Made by a program: the position numbers and the translations under genes. DNA of 7,091 nucleotides. Source: Desulfurivibrio alkaliphilus. Its GTDB lineage: Bacteria > Desulfobacterota > Desulfobulbia > Desulfobulbales > Desulfurivibrionaceae. The stretch is from assembly GCA_011048585.1 (NCBI GenBank), contig DSDS01000121.1, positions 1 through 7,091 on the forward strand. The letters are read 5' to 3'. The notes under the pieces are model-generated. The model saw nothing but the letters and a program-made list of their open reading frames with translations. It did not search any database and had not been told where the DNA came from. Below are positions 1-6,024 of this stretch, in pieces; the first letter of the stretch is position 1, and every line of letters begins with the position of its first letter.

Positions 1-203
1 GCGGCTGCCAGCTGGGTTTTAAGCAGCCGGAGGAAATTATCATCGGTCCGGCTCTTTTGCCGGTCGGCCGCAGCCGGGGAGGAGATCAGAATGAGCATCA
101 TCAGCAGCAGCAAGGGCAGCGCGCGCGGCAGAATGGCCCCGCCGGGTTCAGGGAGCTGGTTCCGGTTCGATCTTCTCCTGCTGCTGCCAGCGGGATAGGG
201 CAT
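1..203 (-). CDS. Partial gene for an exported protein of unknown function (signal peptide only; runs off left edge)
   Basis: Translating the minus strand after trmFO gives an open frame, shifted by one base from trmFO, that continues to the window edge. It encodes a textbook Sec signal peptide: a basic n-region (SRRRSNRN), a hydrophobic core (LPLLLLMMLILI) and a c-region SSPAAA before DRQ, with a likely signal-peptidase I cut after AAA. The visible mature part starts DRQKSRTDDNFLRLLKTQLA and matches no family I recognise. The start is uncertain. The ATG at 203 has no clear Shine-Dalgarno and lies inside the end of trmFO. A GTG at 221 has GAGGAG six bases upstream (228-233) but would overlap trmFO by 74 bases. 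A TTG at 113 and an ATG at 101 would give a shorter, uncharged leader. It probably belongs to the adk-trmFO transcript, since there is no gap or terminator between them. The product is likely periplasmic or outer-membrane. Confidence 0.6.
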   Translation of the reverse strand, partial: MPYPAGSSRRRSNRNQLPEPGGAILPRALPLLLLMMLILISSPAAADRQKSRTDDNFLRLLKTQLAA

Positions 204-1485
204 CCAGGGCGACTTGGGCACGATATTCTCCTCGCAGTCGTTTGGGCATCTTTTTGCCCGCCAGCGGGGGAAAGAGCCCGAAATTGATATTGGAGGGTTG
301 AAACAGCTTGGCTTCGGTGCTGGTCAAGTGGGTGATCAGGGCCCCGTGGGCGGTTTCCGGCGGCGGCACCGTGCCCGCTTGGCCGGTGGCCAAGCGGGCG
401 GCGTTGATCCCGGCCAACAAACCGCAGGCGGTTGATTCCACATAGCCCTCCACCCCGCTGATCTGGCCGGCCAGCAGAATGTCGGGCCGGGCCATGAGCT
501 GCAGGGTGGGTTGCAACACCTTGGGGGCGCAAACAAAGGTGTTGCGGTGAATGCTCCCCAGGCGGGCAAACTCCACCTTTTCCAGCCCCGGGATCAGGCG
601 CAATACCCGCTGTTGGGCCGGGTGGGTCATCTTGGTCTGGAAGCCGACCAGATTGTAGAGAATCCCTTCCCGGTTTTCCCGGCGTAACTGTACCACCGCG
701 TAGGCTTCCCGGCCGGTACGGGGGTCGATCAGTCCCACTGGTTTCATGGGGCCGAAGCGGGGGGCGTCTTCCCCCCGGGCGGCCATCACTTCGATGGGCA
801 GACAGCCCTCGAAGTATTTTGGTTCCTCGAAATCGTGCAGCGGGACCTTTTCCGCCGCCAGCATCGCCGCGATCAGGGCCTGGTACTGTTCCTGGTTCAG
901 GGGGCAGTTAAGGTAGTCGCCGGGGCCTTCCTCGTAGCGGGAGGCCTGGAAAACCACACTCATGTCCAGGGATTCGGCATAAACGATGGGGGCGATGGCG
1001 TCGTAGAAGGCCAGGTGTTTGGCTCCGATCAGCCGAGCCAGGGCGGTGGAGAGCGCCGCCGATGCCAGAGGGCCGGCGGCAATGATCAGGGGGGTGGAAT
1101 CCGGGGGAGGAATTTCGTTCAGCTCCCGGCGGACAATGGTGATCAGGGGATGCTGCTCCAGGCGAGTGGTGACATGGCGGGCGAACAGTTCCCGATCTAC
1201 GGCCAGGGCGCGGCCCGCCGGAATCCGGGTGGCGTCGGCGGCGGCCATGATCAGGGAATTGAGCCGCCGCATCTCCTCCTTGAGCAACCCGACGGCGGCA
1301 TGGACCCCCTCGGCGCGCAGAGAGTTGCTGCAAACCAGTTCGGCCAGATCGGGGGAGCGATGGGCCGGGCTGAAAGCGCCCGGCTTCATCTCGTAAATGA
1401 CTGTCGGCAAACCCCGGCGGGCGAGCTGCCAGGCCGCTTCTGCTCCGGCCAGCCCGCCGCCGATGATGGCGATCTTTTCGCTCAC
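148..1485 (-). CDS. trmFO: Methylenetetrahydrofolate--tRNA-(uracil-54-C5)-methyltransferase TrmFO
   Basis: This cytoplasmic flavoenzyme makes 5-methyluridine at position 54 of the tRNA T-loop, taking the methylene carbon from 5,10-methylene-tetrahydrofolate and reducing power from FADH2, not from SAM as TrmA does. At 445 residues it is full length for the family. The N-terminus has a dinucleotide-binding Rossmann loop (IIGGGLAGAEAA, residues 7-18) followed by the family motif ELVCSNSLR. Cys52 in that motif and Cys228 in FEGCLPIE correspond to the two functional cysteines described in the Bacillus and Thermus enzymes. The C-terminal family signatures VEGYVESTACGLLAGINAAR (345-364) and NINFGLFPPL (399-408) are present. 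The start is a GTG at 1485 that overlaps the adk stop codon (GTGA, 1482-1485). There is little Shine-Dalgarno sequence, so translation is probably coupled to adk. The annotation is secure by motif content. Confidence 0.96.
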   Translation of the reverse strand: MSEKIAIIGGGLAGAEAAWQLARRGLPTVIYEMKPGAFSPAHRSPDLAELVCSNSLRAEGVHAAVGLLKEEMRRLNSLIMAAADATRIPAGRALAVDRELFARHVTTRLEQHPLITIVRRELNEIPPPDSTPLIIAAGPLASAALSTALARLIGAKHLAFYDAIAPIVYAESLDMSVVFQASRYEEGPGDYLNCPLNQEQYQALIAAMLAAEKVPLHDFEEPKYFEGCLPIEVMAARGEDAPRFGPMKPVGLIDPRTGREAYAVVQLRRENREGILYNLVGFQTKMTHPAQQRVLRLIPGLEKVEFARLGSIHRNTFVCAPKVLQPTLQLMARPDILLAGQISGVEGYVESTACGLLAGINAARLATGQAGTVPPPETAHGALITHLTSTEAKLFQPSNINFGLFPPLAGKKMPKRLRGEYRAQVALDALSRWQQQEKIEPEPAP

Positions 1486-2129
1486 AGACCCAGTTCGGTC
1501 TTAATGGCGTTGACCACGGTGTCGCTGGAGGTGCCGGTGATGCTCTTGAGCAGCCCCTCCTTTTCATAAAAGCCGACCAGGGGGGCGGTTTTCTGATTGT
1601 AGGTCTCCAGGCGGTGGCTGATCGCCTCCACCGTTTCGTCGTCCCGCTGAATCACCGGGCTGCCGCACTTGTCGCAGATCCCTTCCTGTTTGGGGGGGGT
1701 GCTTTTGACGTTGTAAATTGCCTGGCAATCGGAGTTGGAGCAGGTCCGGCGGGTGGTGAGCCGGTCGAGGATGACATCCCGGGGGACGTCGATGCTGACC
1801 ACCATGTCCAACTTGATATCCAGCTTGGCCAGCAGCTCCTTCAGGGCCTCGGCCTGAGGGATGGTGCGGGGGAAGCCGTCCAGCAGGAAACCCTTGGCGC
1901 AGTCGGGCTGCTGCAGCCGTTTTTCCATGATGCCCATGATCAGGGAATCGGGTACCAAATCGCCCTTTTTCATGAAATCTTCAGCCTGCTTGCCCAGATC
2001 GGAGCCGGCCTGCACTTCGCCCCGCAGGATATCGCCGGTGGATATCTGGACCGAGCCGTCGATGGCGGTGAGCATTTTGGCCACCGTGCCCTTGCCGGCG
2101 CCCGGGGCGCCCAAAAGAATCAGTTTCAT
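1482..2129 (-). CDS. adk: Adenylate kinase, long form with zinc-type LID
   Basis: Adenylate kinase catalyses ATP + AMP <=> 2 ADP in the cytoplasm. The 215 residues match the usual long bacterial form. In order they show the P-loop GAPGAGKGT (7-15), the AMP-binding segment QISTGDILR (28-36), GFPRT (85-89), DRLTTRR (122-128) at the start of the LID, QRDDE (161-165), and SHRLETY (171-177). The LID (about 125-163) carries four cysteines, C130, C135, C152 and C155, as expected for a structural zinc site. The first pair is separated by four residues (C-X4-C) instead of the usual two. The ATG at 2129 is preceded by a near-perfect AAGGAGGT six bases upstream. It is the first gene of a unit with trmFO, whose start codon overlaps its stop. 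The gene does not sit beside ribosomal-protein genes here, although adk does in many bacteria. Confidence 0.97.
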   Translation of the reverse strand: MKLILLGAPGAGKGTVAKMLTAIDGSVQISTGDILRGEVQAGSDLGKQAEDFMKKGDLVPDSLIMGIMEKRLQQPDCAKGFLLDGFPRTIPQAEALKELLAKLDIKLDMVVSIDVPRDVILDRLTTRRTCSNSDCQAIYNVKSTPPKQEGICDKCGSPVIQRDDETVEAISHRLETYNQKTAPLVGFYEKEGLLKSITGTSSDTVVNAIKTELGL

Positions 2130-2135
2130 CGTTAA

Positions 2136-2143
2136 ACCTCCTT
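2136..2143 (-). promoter_or_regulatory. Strong ribosome-binding site of adk
   Basis: The minus strand reads AAGGAGGT with six bases to the adk ATG, an almost full complement of the 16S rRNA 3' end. It fixes the adk start and suggests high translation, which would also feed the coupled trmFO start. Confidence 0.85.
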
Positions 2144-2192
2144 CAATTGTAACTTGTTGGGATATGGTGAATGGACCTAAGATAAGGAGGGG

Positions 2193-2225
2193 ACTATATA
2201 CACGATTTTAGCGGGAGCGAACAGG
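2193..2225 (-). promoter_or_regulatory. Possible promoter region of the adk-trmFO unit
   Basis: The AT-rich stretch between the cytochrome terminator and adk holds two -10-like hexamers on the minus strand: TATAGT (2193-2198) and TAAAAT (2205-2210). A weak -35-like TTCGCT lies 17 bases upstream of the first. A promoter must lie here if the terminator at 2226-2266 is effective, but no candidate has a good -35 box, so the exact site is a guess. Confidence 0.35.
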
Positions 2226-2266
2226 AAAAAAACCATTCTTGGCCGGTCGGTCCGGCCAAGAATGGT
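2226..2266 (-). terminator. Rho-independent terminator of the cytochrome c gene
   Basis: There is a perfect 15-bp inverted repeat, 2232-2246 with 2252-2266 (arm ACCATTCTTGGCCGG), around a 5-base loop. On the minus strand it is followed directly by a T-run (2226-2231), as expected of an intrinsic terminator. The opposite strand has no T-run after the hairpin, so it acts in one direction. It lies about 80 bases after the cytochrome stop and separates that gene from adk. Confidence 0.88.
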
Positions 2267-2283
2267 ATCAGATGCCGATGAGT

Positions 2284-2311
2284 AAAAGGCAATAAAGTCG
2301 GGTTGCCTCTT
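2284..2311 (-). repeat. Second, weaker hairpin in the cytochrome 3' untranslated region
   Basis: The minus-strand RNA can pair AAGAGGCAA (2303-2311) with UUGCCUUUU (2284-2292) in a 9-bp stem containing one G-U pair, around a 10-base loop. The 3' arm is U-rich. It may be an auxiliary terminator or a 3'-end stabilising element ahead of the main terminator, or it may be chance. Confidence 0.4.
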
Positions 2312-2344
2312 GGACAAATCGCGGGCCGTACAGGTCGGCTTAGC

Positions 2345-2743
2345 TCACCGTCCGTAACTGGGTGACGGTCTGGGGGCGCCGTAGCCGGGAGCGGCCGGGG
2401 CCTTGGGGGTCAGGCTTTTGATATAGGCCACCAGATCCTTCATCTCGGTCGAGTCAACGGCGATGGCCTTGCCCTTGTTGGCATTGACGATGCAAAGGTT
2501 GATCGCCTCCTCCAAGGTGTTCAGGTTTTGGCCCATGATCCTGAATCTGGTTTTACCGCCGGCCTGCTCCAGGTTGCGGCCGTCGGGATGGCAGGCGTTG
2601 CAGGACATCTCACCTCCGAAGGCGTTCTGCTCCCGGAAAAGCTTCTTGCCCCGCTCTGCGGGCAGATGACCTCCCGCCCAGGCCGCCGTGGCCGTCAGGG
2701 CCAAAATGAGTCCGATGATCATCGGTGCTTTGCTGGTTTTCAT
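2345..2743 (-). CDS. Small secreted monohaem c-type cytochrome
   Basis: This is a predicted 132-residue periplasmic electron-transfer protein. It opens with a signal peptide: MKTSK, a hydrophobic core, then ATAAWA and a likely cut before GGHLPAERG. The single haem-binding motif is CNACH (residues 48-52), with His52 as the proximal ligand. The helix ending DSTEMKDLVAYIKSL (97-111) closes a class-I cytochrome c fold. Met101 or Met70 could be the distal ligand, which the sequence alone does not settle. Cys84 in AINLCIVNANKGKAI is an additional, non-haem cysteine. That helix pattern resembles small cytochromes and domains of the SoxX/TsdA kind, but I cannot assign a partner. The tail (112-132) is rich in Pro, Ala, Gly and Tyr and probably disordered. 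The ATG at 2743 is chosen because AAAGGAGG lies seven bases upstream and the signal peptide begins there. The frame stays open upstream to 2821 but has no such support. The gene has its own promoter and terminator. Confidence 0.9.
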   Translation of the reverse strand: MKTSKAPMIIGLILALTATAAWAGGHLPAERGKKLFREQNAFGGEMSCNACHPDGRNLEQAGGKTRFRIMGQNLNTLEEAINLCIVNANKGKAIAVDSTEMKDLVAYIKSLTPKAPAAPGYGAPRPSPSYGR

Positions 2744-2750
2744 CCTGTTT

Positions 2751-2758
2751 CCTCCTTT
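2751..2758 (-). promoter_or_regulatory. Ribosome-binding site deciding the cytochrome c start
   Basis: AAAGGAGG on the minus strand lies seven bases before the ATG at 2743. It selects this start over the in-frame ATG at 2821 and places the signal peptide at the extreme N-terminus. Confidence 0.85.
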
Positions 2759-2853
2759 TGGGTAGGATTTTCCGGTTATCGCCAAAACGGGAACCCTTGC
2801 CATGACCAGAAAGCGGGTCAAGAAGAAAGAACCAAGCCGTCCCCATGAGTCAC

Positions 2854-2881
2854 GTTAAAGGATGGTTCGCCACCCTGTCAA
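2854..2881 (-). promoter_or_regulatory. Sigma70-like promoter of the cytochrome c gene
   Basis: The minus strand has a perfect -35 box TTGACA (2876-2881), a 16-base spacer and a 4-of-6 -10 box TTTAAC (2854-2859). Transcription would start near 2847, leaving a 5' untranslated region of about 100 bases before the ATG at 2743. It lies in the gap after the RND gene and supports independent expression of the cytochrome. Confidence 0.6.
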
Positions 2882-2922
2882 TCAGATAAATTAAGGTCTG
2901 AAAACAGCAGCGGTAAAGGAGG

Positions 2923-5900
2923 TTACGGCATGATGGCGGAAGCGCGATTCCGGCTCCGGTCGGCCAGGTTGGCCAGTACCGGGATCACCACCATGGTCAG
3001 CAGGGTAGAGGCGGTCAGGCCGCCGATGATCACCGTGGCGATGGGGGAGAAGCGCTCGGCTCCCACCGCCAGTTCCAGGGCCAGGGGCAGCATGCCGGCG
3101 GCGGTGGAGAAGGTGGTCATCATGATGGGGCGGCAGCGCACCGCCACCGCCCGGTGCAGCGCCTCGGGCATGGCCAGGCCGGTTGCCCGCAGATCATCGG
3201 CAAAGGTGAGCAGCACGATACTATTGTTGACCACGGTTCCCACCAGCATGATGATCCCCAGCAGAGCCGGCATCGACACCACCTTGCCGGCCAGCAGCAA
3301 AGCCAGGGCCACCCCGATAAACTGCAGGGGGATGGCGGCCATCAGGGTCAGGGGCTTAAGAAAGGAGCGGAACTGGGCCAGCAGGATCAGATAGACCGCC
3401 AAGGCCCCCAGCAGCAGGGCCCGCATCATCCGGCCGCGAGCCTCTTCGAAGTCGCTCTGTTCGCCGGTGATCCGCAACTGGTAGCCGGGGGGTACGGCCA
3501 GGGTCGCCAGGCCGGCCCGCAGTTCGCCGACGATTTTGGAAAGCGGCCGGCCCTGGTTGTAGGCCAGCACTTCCAGGGTAATCTCCAGGTCTTCCCGGGT
3601 GATGATCCGGGGGCCCAGGGTTTCGTTGAACTCCGCCAACTCCCGCAGGGGAACGCTGCCACCACCGGCCACCGGGATGCGTACCCCGGCCAGGTCTCCC
3701 GGTTGGCGGCGATCGCCGGCCTGGTAACGCACCACCACATCCAGATCGCGGCGGTCGGAGCGCGAAAGGGTGGTGGCCGTTTCACCCTCCAGGGCGCGGT
3801 AAACCTCCGCCGCCACCTGCTTGCCGTCCAGACCCAGTTCGGCAGCCCGTTGGGGGTCGAGCGTTACCTCAAGCTGGGGATTGTCCAGGGCCCAGTTGGC
3901 ATAAGGCGAGGTCACCCCCGGGCTGTTCCGGTAGAGCCCCAGAACCTCCTGGGCCAGGCGGACCAGGATTTGGGGGTCGGGGCCGGAGATCCGCACGGTC
4001 AAAGGGGCCGCGGTGGTGGCCCTGGCGGTGCCTCCCTTCTCCTTGGGAACCGCCAGGGTTACCCCGGGAATCTCCAGGGCCGCCAGCCGGGTCCGTTCCA
4101 TTACCTCCCACATGGTGTCCTGGCGCTGGTTGCGAGGGGTAAGATTGACGGTCAGCTCGGCCTGGTTGCCGTCCATGGCGCCCCGGTCGCCCAGGGAGCG
4201 GGCCCCGGTTTCATAGCCTATCGAGGAGCTGATCCCCACCACCGAGGGCTCCAGCAGCAGCCGCTCTTCGATGGTCGCCACCGCCGCCGCCGTGGTCGCC
4301 AAAGGGGTGCCCGGGACCAGATCCAAGGTGAACTGGAAGTTGCCCGAATCGAAGCGGGGCAGCATTTCACTGCCCAGCAGGTTGATGATTCGGCCTGAAC
4401 CCAGCAGCAGAAGCAGGACCAGGAGCAGGGTTTTACCGGGGTGCTTGAGGGCCAGGCCCAGGGTTGCCAGGTAGAAATCCCGCAGGTGGTCAAGAATGAT
4501 GGGGCCGGGGTTGAAGAAGCGTCTTGAACCGCCGCCGGCCTTGGGTTTGAGCAAGAAGGCAGCCAGCAGGGGAACCAAGGTCATGGTGACCAGAAAGGAG
4601 GAGGTCAGGGCAAAGAGGAGAGTCCAGGCCAGGGGACCGAAAAGACGGCCGACAAAGCCCCCCAGGAAAGCCATGGGCAGCAGTACCGCCACCGTGGTAC
4701 TCAACCCGGCCAGCAGGGGTTGCAGCAGCTCTTCCGCCGCCGCGATGGCCGCCTTTTTGGGGGTGGCCGGCCCGGTCAGGTGGCGCTCGACATTCTCGAT
4801 CACCACCACCGCCCCATCCACCAGCATGCCGATGGCCAGGATAATGGCCGACATGGTCACCATGTTGAGATCGATACCGCTGGCGGCCATGGCGATAAAG
4901 GTGAGGAGAAAGGCCACGGGGATCGAGATCCCAACGATCAGGGCCTGACGGAGATCCCCCAGGAAGAGCAGGATAATCACCAGAGTCAGGAGGATGGCGG
5001 TCAGGATGGTGCTGTTCATGTTGTTGATCACCACCTCGGTGAAGATCGAATCGTCGTCGGCAATCTCTAGTTTGAGTTGCGGATGCGCCTGGCCCAACTC
5101 CGCCAGGGCCTCTCGAACCAGGGCCGCCACCGCCACGGTGTTGGCCTCGCTCCGCTTGAGAATCTGCAGGGCAATGGCCGGTTCGCCGTTAAAGCGGTAG
5201 GCCGCCCGGGGGGTGTCGTCGGGTTGCAGGGTTACCCGGGCCACGTCGCCCAGGCGAATCTCCCGGTCCTCCCTTCGCTCCAGTAAAAGTTCCGCCACCA
5301 TCTCCGGCTCGGTCAAGGGGGCGTCGAAACGGATCACCAGCTCCTGGCCGGTCCGGCTGATGACGCCGCCGGAATCGAGCAGATTCCAGCCCCGCAGGGC
5401 GTTCTTGACCCCCTCCATGGTCTGGCCGTAAGCCTGCATCCGGGCCGGGTCCACCGCCACCTCCAGCCGATTGCGCCAGCCTCCGAAGATATCGACTCCG
5501 GCCACTCCGGCCACCAGTTGCAGGCGGTCGCGCAACTGGTTTTCGGCCAACTCCCGAACCTGATTCAACGGCAGCAGGTCGCTTTTCAGAGCGACGGTGA
5601 CGATCGGTTTGTCGGAGGAGGAGAACTCCAGGACCTGGGGTTCGCTGATGCCGGCGGGCAGTTGATGGCGGATGCGACCGATGGCGTTTTGCACGTCCAC
5701 CGCCGCGGCGGCCACCTGGCGCCCATAGTGGAACTCGGCTTTTACCACCGACAGACCGGTCTGGCTGGTGGATCTGACCTGGCGGATGCCGTCGATCCCG
5801 ATCAGTTCCTCCTCGATAAGCTTGCTCAGGGTTCTGGCCACATCGGGGGCCGAGAGCCCGGGGTAGGGGGTAATCACCGTCACCACCGGGGGGTCGGTGT

Positions 5901-6015
5901 CGGGGAAAAGCTGCACCGGCAGATTGAGGCGGGAGGTCACCCCGAAGATCAGGGTGGCGATCAGCAAGGCGTAGACGGTGTGGCGATAGCGAAAGGAGAG
6001 GGCGGGCCAGCTCAT
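2923..6015 (-). CDS. RND superfamily efflux permease, inner-membrane proton antiporter
   Basis: This is the proton-driven inner-membrane component of a tripartite envelope efflux pump. Its 1030 residues match the AcrB-like length. The layout is typical: TM1 (about 13-30), a large periplasmic domain (31-335), TM2-TM6 (about 336-490), TM7 (about 528-546), a second periplasmic domain (547-862) and TM8-TM12 (about 863-1016). TM4 reads GMLVDGAVVVIENVERHL. Asp400 matches one of the two AcrB TM4 aspartates, and Gly401 stands where the second would be. TM10 reads GTVVNNSIVLL, with Asn930 at the position of the AcrB relay lysine. TM11 keeps the RCRPIMMTT motif. VDGAVV in TM4 recalls heavy-metal (CzcA-type) pumps, while the rest looks HAE1-like, so the substrate cannot be named. 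The ATG at 6015 lies 9 bases after the adaptor stop, with only a weak AGGTAA-type site overlapping that stop, so translation is probably coupled. I see no clear intrinsic terminator after its TAA. Confidence 0.95.
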   Translation of the reverse strand: MSWPALSFRYRHTVYALLIATLIFGVTSRLNLPVQLFPDTDPPVVTVITPYPGLSAPDVARTLSKLIEEELIGIDGIRQVRSTSQTGLSVVKAEFHYGRQVAAAAVDVQNAIGRIRHQLPAGISEPQVLEFSSSDKPIVTVALKSDLLPLNQVRELAENQLRDRLQLVAGVAGVDIFGGWRNRLEVAVDPARMQAYGQTMEGVKNALRGWNLLDSGGVISRTGQELVIRFDAPLTEPEMVAELLLERREDREIRLGDVARVTLQPDDTPRAAYRFNGEPAIALQILKRSEANTVAVAALVREALAELGQAHPQLKLEIADDDSIFTEVVINNMNSTILTAILLTLVIILLFLGDLRQALIVGISIPVAFLLTFIAMAASGIDLNMVTMSAIILAIGMLVDGAVVVIENVERHLTGPATPKKAAIAAAEELLQPLLAGLSTTVAVLLPMAFLGGFVGRLFGPLAWTLLFALTSSFLVTMTLVPLLAAFLLKPKAGGGSRRFFNPGPIILDHLRDFYLATLGLALKHPGKTLLLVLLLLLGSGRIINLLGSEMLPRFDSGNFQFTLDLVPGTPLATTAAAVATIEERLLLEPSVVGISSSIGYETGARSLGDRGAMDGNQAELTVNLTPRNQRQDTMWEVMERTRLAALEIPGVTLAVPKEKGGTARATTAAPLTVRISGPDPQILVRLAQEVLGLYRNSPGVTSPYANWALDNPQLEVTLDPQRAAELGLDGKQVAAEVYRALEGETATTLSRSDRRDLDVVVRYQAGDRRQPGDLAGVRIPVAGGGSVPLRELAEFNETLGPRIITREDLEITLEVLAYNQGRPLSKIVGELRAGLATLAVPPGYQLRITGEQSDFEEARGRMMRALLLGALAVYLILLAQFRSFLKPLTLMAAIPLQFIGVALALLLAGKVVSMPALLGIIMLVGTVVNNSIVLLTFADDLRATGLAMPEALHRAVAVRCRPIMMTTFSTAAGMLPLALELAVGAERFSPIATVIIGGLTASTLLTMVVIPVLANLADRSRNRASAIMP

Positions 6016-6024
6016 GTTTGCGGC

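Noticed and set aside
835..1569. 244-codon plus-strand frame opposite trmFO and adk
   Set aside because: It is antisense to two confidently identified genes. Its Gly/Gln-rich composition and lack of a domain indicate a shadow frame.
2347..2369. 6-bp inverted repeat ACCGTC/GACGGT at the cytochrome 3' end
   Set aside because: The stem is short, lies inside the coding region and has a 11-base loop with no T-run. A chance match is likely.
2744..2821. 26-residue N-terminal extension of the cytochrome c frame from an ATG at 2821
   Set aside because: It would bury the signal peptide inside the protein and has no ribosome-binding site comparable to the one before 2743.
3154..4398. 414-codon plus-strand open frame opposite the RND gene
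   Set aside because: It is Gln-, Gly- and His-rich low-complexity sequence with no domain, lies fully antisense to a clearly conserved permease, and is typical of the complementary strand of GC-rich genes.
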